In this document: in pieces, positions 8,556-16,006 of the stretch
Numbering within the stretch: the stretch's first letter is position 1
Layout of the letters: every line of letters starts with the position of its first letter
Assembly: GCA_047615875.1 (NCBI GenBank)
Contig: JBLHGU010000024.1
Coordinates: forward strand, 1-43,399
Length of the DNA: 43,399 nt
Direction: 5' to 3'
Source: JBLHGU01 sp047615875
GTDB taxonomy: Bacteria; Pseudomonadota; Gammaproteobacteria; Arenicellales; CAJQKF01
The notes under the pieces: generated by a model
Database searches by the model: none
Seen by the model: only the letters and a program-made list of their open reading frames with translations
What the model was told of the DNA's origin: nothing
Translations under genes and position numbers: made by a program

Positions 8556-9620
8556 CTACTCGTTAAGCTCGACCCGCTGGCCAGTGTTTGCAGAGTCAAA
8601 GACAGCCAGCGTAGCACGCAATGTATTCGTGCCATCGCGAGCAGTAATACAAGGTTTTTCTGCGCCCCTAATGACACTGCAAAAATGCCGACACTGGGCA
8701 TGAAATGCATCTTCGTTGGAAAACTCAATTTCAGTGGATTTCAACGGATAATGCCAATGCCCGACTGAAGGGTCATCAGGATTTTCATGTTGCCACAAAC
8801 GCAGGTTAGGGAATTCCAGTGCGCCCTTACTACCCATAAATCGAATACTATTTTGCTGGGATTTCGGAAATGTCGGATTCTCAAAACTACCCTGCTCCCA
8901 ACTCCAGGGAGATGGACTCGCATCGGAAATAATAAAAGTACCGAGCGCACCATTTTCAAAACGAAACACCAGGGCGGCACTATCTTCCTTTGCGAAATTT
9001 CGCGCATGGCTTGATATTTCCGCCGACAGGCTGGCAATTTCTCCACACATAAATCTTAGATAGTCGATCTCATGAATCAGATTGGTCAGTACGGGTCCGG
9101 CTTCTCTATCTCGACGCCAGTCGCTAGAAAAATAATCTACGTGCTTCAGAACTGTCCATTGACCACTTACATTCAACAGGTCGCCGATGGCGCCTGCTTC
9201 GATTAGTTGCTTCGCGCGAACCACGGCCGGGTTATAGCGGCGATGGTGGCCAACCAGTACTTCTCGACCACACTGCTCTGACTTGCGTTGAATTTGCAAT
9301 GCCTCGTGCAAAGTTGCCGCAATGGGTTTTTCCACCAGCACATGGCAACCAGCATCCAGAGATGCAAGAGTTGGTTCAAGGTGATGAATAGTTGGAGTAG
9401 AAATAATCACACCTTCGACATTGGCTTCATCCAGCATTTTCTGGGCCGTATCAAAGCAAGCTACTCCACGAGACTCCGCCAACCTGTGGCCTGCACTAGC
9501 GGGATCAACTATTGCCACTAGTTCAGCAACTCCAGTGGCATCCATAAACTGGATATGGCGCTGGCCCATCATTCCAGCACCAACAACAGCCAGTTTTACA
9601 GGATCAGAATGTTGTTTCAA
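8556..9620 (-). CDS. Gfo/Idh/MocA-family oxidoreductase
   Basis: 354-aa NAD(P)-dependent sugar, inositol or sugar-acid dehydrogenase. The N-terminal Rossmann loop VVGAGMMGQRHI is near residues 12-23. The family's EKP motif, whose Lys is catalytic, appears as VEKPIA at about residues 96-101. The C-terminal domain ends with the usual sheet region. The gene overlaps the upstream CoA-transferase by 17 bp (9604-9620), so translational coupling is likely and the two enzymes probably serve the same pathway. Known family substrates include myo-inositol, glucose-6-phosphate, UDP-GlcNAc acid and levoglucosan; none is preferred by anything I can see. Confidence 0.85.
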   Translation of the reverse strand: MKQHSDPVKLAVVGAGMMGQRHIQFMDATGVAELVAIVDPASAGHRLAESRGVACFDTAQKMLDEANVEGVIISTPTIHHLEPTLASLDAGCHVLVEKPIAATLHEALQIQRKSEQCGREVLVGHHRRYNPAVVRAKQLIEAGAIGDLLNVSGQWTVLKHVDYFSSDWRRDREAGPVLTNLIHEIDYLRFMCGEIASLSAEISSHARNFAKEDSAALVFRFENGALGTFIISDASPSPWSWEQGSFENPTFPKSQQNSIRFMGSKGALEFPNLRLWQHENPDDPSVGHWHYPLKSTEIEFSNEDAFHAQCRHFCSVIRGAEKPCITARDGTNTLRATLAVFDSANTGQRVELNE

Positions 9621-11139
9621 AGTAACTCTCGCTCATGGTAATTAGCGTGTCAGATAAAACTGGTTTGAATTCCATCTGATCCAATACATCGGCTTGTAAA
9701 TCTACACCAGGCGCAATTTCAACCAGCACCACGCCTTTTTTGGTTAGCCGAAAAACTGCCCGTTCAGTAACATAGATCACTTGCTGTCTCTGGCTGATCG
9801 CCTGAGGACCCGAAAAGGTAATTTGTTCAACCTGTTGCACGAGTTTTCGAACGTCGCCCTGGCGTTCTATCGACAAAGAGCCATTACCTGATAGCAATCG
9901 AGCACCTTTGGCCTGGAATGTTCCACAGAAAACTACCTTACGTGCATTCTGTGCGATATCAATGAAACCACCGGGACCAACGGTCAGCCCACCTAACCTG
10001 GAAACATTAACACTGCCTTCAGCATCCAGCTCACCAAAACCAAGGAATGCAATATCCAGCCCACCACCGGAGTAAAAATCAAACTGCGATGGCCCATCAA
10101 TCATACAACTGGGATTGCGTGCATAACCGAACAGCATTCCAGTGAGTAAAGTACCGCCATAGGTGCCGTGTTCAATGGTTTGATAAAAACGCGATGTTTC
10201 CTGTCGGGCGGCGACTATACTGGCAACTTCATCGGGAATACCAAAGCCGTAGTTTATAACCGCGCCATCTTTTAACTCGGCATATGCTCTTCTAGCAATA
10301 ACTTGCCGAATGGAAAACTTCGGCATGGGCGGCGGTACCTCTTCGGTAAATTTCTGTCCGGATATTGCCGGGTCATACACCAGTTCATAGCCTTGGCGTT
10401 GTCCCTCATCTACCACCACGGCATCGACAATAGCTGAAGGTATGCGCACTGAACGGGCTGGTAATTCTCCATTCTTAACTTTCTTTCTAACCTGAAATAT
10501 TACTTTTCCACCACTATTGTGTGCGGCGGCTGCCATGGCATAAATATCTACATTAGCAGGTTCCTCATCAAGACTAATATTGCCATCTTCATCTGAAAAA
10601 CTGCCCTTTAACAACGCCACATTAATATTAAAAGGTAAGTATCGAAGATAAGTCTGGCCATCTATCTCTATAAGCTTGACGAGATCTTCAGTGGCGGCTT
10701 CATTCATTTTTCCGCCACCGAATCGCGGGTCAACAAAGGTTCCGAGCCCAACATGGGTGATCAAGCCGGGTCGCTTAGCTGCCACCTCACGCATGAGTTG
10801 CATGACTACGCCACCGGGTAACACATAGGCTTCGATCTTGTTGTCACGGGCCAGTTGTTGCATTTTTGGAGACCACACCCAGTGCCCGCCAATCACTCTA
10901 TTCACCATTCCTTCGTGGGCAAATCGATTCATGCCGCGTTGCTCCCGATCGCCAATGCCAAGGGCATGTAAGCAAGTCAGATTGCGTGGGTGTCCGGTTT
11001 CGAGAAACCGTTGTTCTACAACAGAATGTAGAAGCGTCGCTTCAACCAGCCCACCGCCACCACCAATTAAACCTATGGTATCGCCGTCTACAATCAACTT
11101 AGCAGCATCGGCTGCACTACAAAATTTCTGAATTTTCAT
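9604..11139 (-). CDS. acyl-CoA:acetate/3-ketoacid CoA-transferase, fused alpha and beta subunits
   Basis: 511-aa class I CoA-transferase with both halves in one chain. The alpha half has a Gly-rich loop (GLIGGGGG, about residues 23-30). The beta half starts near residue 275 and carries the catalytic Glu323 in TIEHGTYGG, where a glutamyl-CoA thioester would form. The layout is that of propionate/acetate CoA-transferases (Pct-like) and of the fused 3-oxoacid type. The expected reaction is transfer of CoA between a short acyl-CoA and an organic acid. The downstream Gfo/Idh/MocA gene overlaps its 3' end. A plausible minus-strand promoter lies in the 105 bp upstream. The acceptor acid is unknown; being in a sugar-acid block, a hydroxy- or keto-acid is inferred. 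Confidence 0.86.
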   Translation of the reverse strand: MKIQKFCSAADAAKLIVDGDTIGLIGGGGGLVEATLLHSVVEQRFLETGHPRNLTCLHALGIGDREQRGMNRFAHEGMVNRVIGGHWVWSPKMQQLARDNKIEAYVLPGGVVMQLMREVAAKRPGLITHVGLGTFVDPRFGGGKMNEAATEDLVKLIEIDGQTYLRYLPFNINVALLKGSFSDEDGNISLDEEPANVDIYAMAAAAHNSGGKVIFQVRKKVKNGELPARSVRIPSAIVDAVVVDEGQRQGYELVYDPAISGQKFTEEVPPPMPKFSIRQVIARRAYAELKDGAVINYGFGIPDEVASIVAARQETSRFYQTIEHGTYGGTLLTGMLFGYARNPSCMIDGPSQFDFYSGGGLDIAFLGFGELDAEGSVNVSRLGGLTVGPGGFIDIAQNARKVVFCGTFQAKGARLLSGNGSLSIERQGDVRKLVQQVEQITFSGPQAISQRQQVIYVTERAVFRLTKKGVVLVEIAPGVDLQADVLDQMEFKPVLSDTLITMSESYFETTF

Positions 11140-11204
11140 TTCGATCTAAGGATGTGTATCTTGGGTATATTTGCGCATTAGGTAATTAACATTTTAACGC
11201 CACG

Positions 11205-11233
11205 AATTATTGTCGAAGCCCTTCATATTTCAA
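11205..11233 (-). promoter_or_regulatory. possible sigma70-type promoter for the CoA-transferase operon
   Basis: On the minus strand TTGAAA (11233-11228) is separated by 17 bp from ATAATT (11210-11205). This would start transcription about 60 nt before the CoA-transferase ATG at 11139. It is the only gap of note between the GalU-like gene and the CoA-transferase. Position and spacing support it; it is unproven. Confidence 0.35.
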
Positions 11234-11244
11234 TAATTCTATGA

Positions 11245-12132
11245 TTAGATGTCGTTATTACAGTCTGCAAGAATTTCTTCTAGCAAAGAAAGTGTTTCGT
11301 CGCGATATTCCTTTCGATCTAATGCAGCAAGAATATTAGCTCGAATGAATTCAGTTCTAGAACCAAGATCTAGCCGACGCCCAGAAAATCGACAAGCATA
11401 TCCCGGTCGCTGCAAAATCAAAGCTGCAATGGCGTCTGTCAACTGAATCTCACCACCTCTGCCAATATTCGTTCTTTCCAGATGGTTAAAAATTGTTGCG
11501 GGTAGCAAGTAACGCCCAGCTATAGCCAATGTAGAATCTATGCTACCGATGGTTGGTTTTTCAATGAGCGAATTTATTGTGTAAATTCCTTCACTATGAT
11601 GTTCCGCATCAATCATTCCATACTGATCTATGCGATTCGCAGCAACTGATTCAACACCAATGACAGGAGCGTTAACTGTGTTGAACACATCAATAAGTTG
11701 TCGGGTAACTGGCACATTAGATCGGGTTAACGTATCACCCAGCATAACTACGAATGGACTATCACCGACAAAGGTTTTTGCCTGCAATACCGCATCACCA
11801 AGTCCCTTCTGTTCCGGTTGATCGATGAATTGCAGATCAACTTCGTTGATGATTCTTTTAAGCTGTTCAACAGCCTGGGTATTGCCTTTAATCGCCGAAA
11901 TTTCATCCAGTCCATTGCTCGAAAAATAATTTCTAATCACACTTTTTCGTTGACTAACAACGAATGCAATTTGCTTAATACCAGACAATCTGGCTTCTTC
12001 AACGATGAGTTGAATCAACGGTACGTCAAGCACCGGAATCAGCTCCTTTGGAAAGGCCCTGGTCACCGGCATTAGTCGGCTACCGAAACCCGCCGCTGGA
12101 ATAACTGCCTTAACAACCACCGTCGGCCCCAT
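11245..12132 (-). CDS. GalU-like UTP:sugar-1-phosphate uridylyltransferase
   Basis: 295-aa nucleotidyltransferase. The N-terminal PAAGFGSR followed by FPKEL (about residues 12-31) is the nucleotide and phosphate-binding signature. KGLGDAV, VMLGDTL, EKP and GGEIQLTDAI are all in the order of bacterial UTP–glucose-1-phosphate uridylyltransferases. The gene starts inside the end of the GHMP kinase gene (23 bp overlap), so the two are translationally coupled. Because that kinase resembles glucuronokinase, a sugar-1-phosphate producer, this enzyme may convert glucuronate-1-phosphate to UDP-glucuronate instead of, or besides, glucose-1-phosphate. A housekeeping galU would normally stand apart from such a partner. 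The class is secure; the sugar specificity is inferred. Confidence 0.87.
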   Translation of the reverse strand: MGPTVVVKAVIPAAGFGSRLMPVTRAFPKELIPVLDVPLIQLIVEEARLSGIKQIAFVVSQRKSVIRNYFSSNGLDEISAIKGNTQAVEQLKRIINEVDLQFIDQPEQKGLGDAVLQAKTFVGDSPFVVMLGDTLTRSNVPVTRQLIDVFNTVNAPVIGVESVAANRIDQYGMIDAEHHSEGIYTINSLIEKPTIGSIDSTLAIAGRYLLPATIFNHLERTNIGRGGEIQLTDAIAALILQRPGYACRFSGRRLDLGSRTEFIRANILAALDRKEYRDETLSLLEEILADCNNDI

Positions 12133-13156
12133 TTACTGCGGGAGCTAATTGCGGCCGAATGACTTCTACTCCCATGGCATCAAATTCTTGCTGCAAACTA
12201 TCAAACATTTTTTCATCTCGACAAGATCCAACAACAGATCCACCTGAACCTGCTTGATTTGCACAGGCACCCACTTGTCTTGCCAGCTCAATCATTTGCT
12301 GATTTCCCGAATGACCTGGAATGGTCGCTATGCGCCGATCAAACCCTAAGTTTATGATGCTAGATAAATGTTCACTATCACCACTTTGTATAGCCAGTTT
12401 AGCCTGACACGCTGCATCCGCACACATTTGCATGCCTGCTATAAATTCCTGATCACCTGACAACCATCGTTGTCTGAGATTGTTATGTAAAATTCCAGAA
12501 TTTTCTGCGAGATCTCGTTTAAAAGCTATGTAAGGAAAAGCTAGCACATCAAAATCCAGATGCGTATATGAACCATAACCACGAGATTCCATTAGCTGCC
12601 GATCAAAATCCATATACACCAGGCCTTGTAGGGTTTGTGCAACACGGTCCTGCAGACCCCCTCCAATGTCTAACTCTTCAAACTCTACATTGAATACTTC
12701 ATTTGCCAGTTGCGGCAATGGAATTATGAGTTGATGCAAAGCCATCAGTGCCCGATAGCAGGCAATGATAATAGCACTCGAACCGGCCAGACCCACACTG
12801 TAAGGGATACTGCTCTGATAGCCGATGGTTAGCGGTCCTTCAAAAAGTGGCTTGTTAACTACACGACAATAACCTGAGAATCGCTTTATTGTGGCTTGCA
12901 CAAGTTTATATTGCGCATCGTACCCGTCGTTGCAGGTTTGTGCATTTAGCGTAGCAATACTTTGCATCCCAATTCGGCGAAACGCCTTAGGCAACTCGGC
13001 CTGTGAGGTGCCCGTAACCAAAGTTAGGTCTGTCTGAAAATTGGCGAAGGCAAATGCAATGGTCTTACCAAAGTAACCATCGGATGGATTACCAACCAGT
13101 GCGGCGCGTGGAAAACCGGTGGTTTTAATTACTTGACTGACGAAATTGCCTGGCAT
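12110..13156 (-). CDS. GHMP kinase, glucuronokinase-like
   Basis: 348-aa GHMP-family sugar kinase. GNPSD (22-26) and YFGKTIAF precede the phosphate loop GLAGSSA (122-128). GGLQDRVAQ (about 166-174) with LVYMDF (179-184) and the C-terminal AGSGGSVVG (302-310) complete the family signatures. These words, and RQRWLSGD and NLGFDRR, closely follow plant glucuronokinase as I remember it, which phosphorylates D-glucuronate at C1 in the inositol-oxygenation route to UDP-glucuronate. Most bacterial relatives are annotated only as GHMP or mevalonate-like kinases. It is coupled by overlap to a GalU-like uridylyltransferase. Other sugar anomeric kinases (galacturonokinase, L-arabinokinase, FGGY-unrelated fucokinases) are the main alternatives. 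The divergent gene at 13362 is 205 bp away. Confidence 0.8.
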   Translation of the reverse strand: MPGNFVSQVIKTTGFPRAALVGNPSDGYFGKTIAFAFANFQTDLTLVTGTSQAELPKAFRRIGMQSIATLNAQTCNDGYDAQYKLVQATIKRFSGYCRVVNKPLFEGPLTIGYQSSIPYSVGLAGSSAIIIACYRALMALHQLIIPLPQLANEVFNVEFEELDIGGGLQDRVAQTLQGLVYMDFDRQLMESRGYGSYTHLDFDVLAFPYIAFKRDLAENSGILHNNLRQRWLSGDQEFIAGMQMCADAACQAKLAIQSGDSEHLSSIINLGFDRRIATIPGHSGNQQMIELARQVGACANQAGSGGSVVGSCRDEKMFDSLQQEFDAMGVEVIRPQLAPAVNGADGGC

Positions 13157-13361
13157 CTACTTTGTGTTTAATCAGCTTCGTGTAACAAGTGGCGGATTCA
13201 ACCACAGAAAAGCGAACAGTTATATGGGATCAATTCATTTGATTTGAATAAAAACTAATACAGGAATAAAATTTTCTCACCCGAATCCTCGAAGGCTTTG
13301 CAGATTCCTGTGTATGATTAGCGTAAGCATTGTCATTACACAATAAAGAGTTAAACACACT

Positions 13362-14423
13362 ATGTCCCAATACGTTGCACTGATCGCCGGCATCACTGGC
13401 GCCATCGGTTCCGCCCTGGCAAGAGAACTAGGTCAGCGCTCAGACTGGAAAGTTCTCGGTGTATCTCGACATCAGCCAGCAACCCCAGTCGACGCTGTGG
13501 AATATATTTCCATGGATATGAATCAACGTAAACAAGGCGCTGAGATACTTTCCAGACACAACGACATTAGCCACGTATTTTATTGTGGTCGTGCAACCCA
13601 CGGCGAACAACTACTAGAAAGTGCTGAAGACAATTTACGCCTGCTGGACAACCTTCTGTTCGCTGTGGAGTCTTCCGGATCGCCTTTGAAACATGTTCAT
13701 CTAGTTCAGGGTGGGAAATACTACGGGGTGCATGTAGGGCCATTCCCATCTCCAGCTAGAGAAGAAGACAGTCGCGCGCCGATCCCGAATTTCAATTACG
13801 AACAACAGGATTATCTGGTTGACCGAGCAGCCAACAGTAGTTGGTCCTGGTCTGCCTCACGTCCGAATACTCTGGTTCACTTTTCACCGGACATCGGCCG
13901 CAACCTGGTTAGCAGTCTGGGCGTTTATGCTGCTATCTGTCGCGAACTGGGAGCCAATCTAGATTTTCCTGGACCGGAAGGGGCCTATACCAGCCTGACC
14001 CAACTGACTTCCATCGATCTGTTAGCACGGGCAATCGCCTGGATGTCCGTGGAACCAAAGTGCTCGAACCAGGCTTTCAATGTAACCAATACCGACAGTT
14101 TCAGATGGAGTTCGCTTTGGCCACAGATAGCCGAAACTTATGGCATGAAATGCGGCAGCGTCAGACCCCTGAATCTGGTTAATGCCATGTCGGATCGAGA
14201 TGATTTTTGGCAACAAATTGGCAAAAAACACCAACTTCGGCAAACGGCACTATCCGAAGTAGTTAACTGGGGTTACCTGGATGCTTCACTGGAGCGCTAT
14301 TGGGATGAATTATTTAGTCACACCAAATGCCGAAAATTCGGCTTCCACGAGTGGGACGATAGCGAGTCGAGATTATTGTCTCTAACGCGCCAGTATCAAA
14401 AGGCAGACATTCTCCCGAAATAG
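13362..14423 (+). CDS. PRISE-like atypical SDR (progesterone 5beta-reductase/iridoid synthase family)
   Basis: 353-aa NADPH-dependent reductase-like protein. The cofactor loop GITGAIG (10-16), SRH after strand two, HVFYCG, QGGKYYG (Lys119), NFNY (Tyr146), WSASRPNTLVHFSP and AFNVTN, and a late GFHEWDDSE, follow the unusual motif set of plant PRISE enzymes. Those use a Lys and a Tyr in NFYY to reduce enones, instead of the classical YxxxK. Plant members reduce activated C=C bonds of steroids, iridoid precursors and small enones. The bacterial physiological substrate is unknown. The gene stands alone, with a terminator-like hairpin after it, divergent from the glucuronokinase-like gene. Older annotation would call it an NAD-dependent epimerase. 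Confidence 0.78.
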   Translation: MSQYVALIAGITGAIGSALARELGQRSDWKVLGVSRHQPATPVDAVEYISMDMNQRKQGAEILSRHNDISHVFYCGRATHGEQLLESAEDNLRLLDNLLFAVESSGSPLKHVHLVQGGKYYGVHVGPFPSPAREEDSRAPIPNFNYEQQDYLVDRAANSSWSWSASRPNTLVHFSPDIGRNLVSSLGVYAAICRELGANLDFPGPEGAYTSLTQLTSIDLLARAIAWMSVEPKCSNQAFNVTNTDSFRWSSLWPQIAETYGMKCGSVRPLNLVNAMSDRDDFWQQIGKKHQLRQTALSEVVNWGYLDASLERYWDELFSHTKCRKFGFHEWDDSESRLLSLTRQYQKADILPK

Positions 14424-14457
14424 CTCGTACAATCGTGGGCTCATTGTAAAATCTTCA

Positions 14458-14495
14458 AGCCGTCAACACCTGACAGGCTGTATCTATTTTTTTTT
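14458..14495 (+). terminator. probable Rho-independent terminator after the PRISE-like gene
   Basis: AGCC-GTCA (14458-14465) pairs with TGAC-a-GGCT (14471-14479), with a five-base loop and one bulged A. A run of nine T follows at 14487-14495. The T-run begins seven bases after the stem, slightly far for a strong terminator. Confidence 0.5.
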
Positions 14496-14572
14496 AATTA
14501 TTATATGAATGAAATGGACAACATCTCAATTCAGCTTAATGCTGAGGAATACTGGGAACTTAATGTCCCTCT

Positions 14573-14600
14573 GTTAATCCAATGTTAAGGAGACTATGCT
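14573..14600 (+). promoter_or_regulatory. QseB/PmrA-type box with -10 element upstream of the two-component operon
   Basis: Two TTAA half-sites, 14574-14577 and 14585-14588, are separated by 7 bp (gTTAAt-N5-gTTAAg). This is the spacing of PmrA/QseB recognition boxes, cTTAAt-N5-cTTAAt. TATGCT at 14595-14600 is a fitting -10, so the box would overlap the -35 position, as in activated promoters of this class. The rest of the gene-free stretch 14424-14736 holds the terminator-like hairpin and a leader of about 130 nt in which I see nothing definite. The box suggests autoregulation by the response regulator at 15346. Confidence 0.5.
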
Positions 14601-14736
14601 AGGCTTCTGTTTAATATGGGAATCACTTTTCAAATCAGTGGTGAATTTGAGCTGATCCTCCTCATTTAGAACAGGAAACCCGATAGGACTAATTATTTTT
14701 CTGTTGCCCAAAAGACCAGCAATTATTTGGTGTCAC

Positions 14737-15309
14737 ATGCTAATTCGACAAATCAAATTGTTACTCTCGGCATGCCTTTTGTCTATGGTGTGGTCGACCT
14801 CTTATGCTGAAGCCCCAACACTCGAAATTGCTTTATCCGCCAATGGTCATCCCTTGGCTCGGCTGGCACGTTCTAAAGATGGCAAGATTCGCTATCAATT
14901 GAATCAGGATAATATACTCGGCATGAGCCTGGGATTATCTCCAATGGCGTTAAGCAATCGAATTAATGAGGTATCTGCTGGATCTGGCATCGATTTCGAA
15001 AACTTGCCTGTCTTCTCGGTTACCGATATACGCAATCGCTGGACTGATGGCAAATCTACCGGTCTACAACTGCACTGGATTATTGGCAATTTTCAGAGCA
15101 ACTCTGCCGATCCATCGACCAACTTCTACTCTGATTATGCAGCCAACTATGCGCTATTTAGCACCATTGGATTCAGTCTAAAAATGAACAAACGCTGGAC
15201 CCTGGGTGGTGCACTTAGTTTTGAGCAGGAAATAGAAAACGATGGAATATCTAGTTTTAGCGGTTCTGGCAAACAGGGAGCCTACCTTGGGGTTGAATTT
15301 ACCTACTAG
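14737..15309 (+). CDS. secreted or outer-membrane protein of unknown function
   Basis: 190 aa from the ATG at 14737, or 201 from a TTG at 14704. The ATG is preferred because it places a standard signal peptide at the N-terminus: LIRQ, a hydrophobic stretch (about residues 6-20), then SYA as a likely cleavage site before residue 24. The mature part has alternating short strands, several aromatic residues, and ends in GAYLGVEFTY, a C-terminal aromatic as in outer-membrane beta-barrels. I do not recognise the family. It lies 36 bp upstream of a response regulator gene, behind a QseB/PmrA-type box, so it may be a target of that system and share its transcript. Neither start has a strong ribosome-binding site. 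Confidence 0.7.
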   Translation: MLIRQIKLLLSACLLSMVWSTSYAEAPTLEIALSANGHPLARLARSKDGKIRYQLNQDNILGMSLGLSPMALSNRINEVSAGSGIDFENLPVFSVTDIRNRWTDGKSTGLQLHWIIGNFQSNSADPSTNFYSDYAANYALFSTIGFSLKMNKRWTLGGALSFEQEIENDGISSFSGSGKQGAYLGVEFTY

Positions 15310-15345
15310 TCACATCTGGAACCACAATCAGAGTTTTTTTCTCTA

Positions 15346-16002
15346 ATGCGGATTCTACTGCTCGAGGACGATCACTTATTAGGTGATGGTTTACAGATGG
15401 GGCTGTCTCAACAAGGTTTTACTGTGGACTGGGTAAAGCGCGGTCGAGATGCACTGCATGCACTGACCACGGAAACCTTTAACGCCGCAATATTTGATCT
15501 GGGTCTGCCCGATTGCGATGGAATTGACATATTAAAGCAGTATCGAGATCGTGGAGAAGGCGTTCCTATTCTCGTACTCACAGCCCGCAATGACGTCAGC
15601 GACAAACTAACCTGCCTTGACGGTGGGGCAGATGACTATCTGGTAAAACCTGCTGATATACGTGAGCTGGCAGCACGCTTAAGAGCTCTGCTCAGACGAC
15701 ACGAAGGCAGCACCAGCCCAGTTATACAACACAAGAATGTTCGACTTGACCCCAATGCCTTCAGCGTTAGTGTTGACGGCACGAACGCTGAGCTAACTGA
15801 GCATGAGTTCAAAATTCTGCATGCCCTGGTTCGGTCACCTGGCCATGTTGTCTCTAAAGAGAAGCTGGAAGAAATTATTTATGGATGGCATTCAGAAGTT
15901 GAGAGCAATGCCATTCAGGTTCATCTGCATAATCTGCGCCGCAAGGTCGGTTCGGATCTTATCCGCACAGTAAGAGGTGTGGGTTATGTAATCGATCGGT
16001 AG
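15346..16002 (+). CDS. response regulator, OmpR/PhoB family, QseB/PmrA-like
   Basis: 218 aa. The receiver domain (1 to about 118) has the acidic pair EDD (7-9), phosphoacceptor Asp51 in IFDLGLPD, TAR (Thr in the switch) and KPAD (conserved Lys). A winged-helix trans_reg_C domain (about 125-218) follows, ending RTVRGVGYVID. The N-terminus (MRILLLEDDHLLGDGLQMGL) is of the QseB/PmrA/TctD type, whose members bind direct TTAA repeats. Such repeats occur upstream at 14574 and downstream at 17467. It is followed after 4 bp by its sensor kinase. The signal and regulon are not known; the flanking boxes argue for autoregulation and control of a small membrane protein. Confidence 0.93.
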   Translation: MRILLLEDDHLLGDGLQMGLSQQGFTVDWVKRGRDALHALTTETFNAAIFDLGLPDCDGIDILKQYRDRGEGVPILVLTARNDVSDKLTCLDGGADDYLVKPADIRELAARLRALLRRHEGSTSPVIQHKNVRLDPNAFSVSVDGTNAELTEHEFKILHALVRSPGHVVSKEKLEEIIYGWHSEVESNAIQVHLHNLRRKVGSDLIRTVRGVGYVIDR

Positions 16003-16006
16003 GGTC

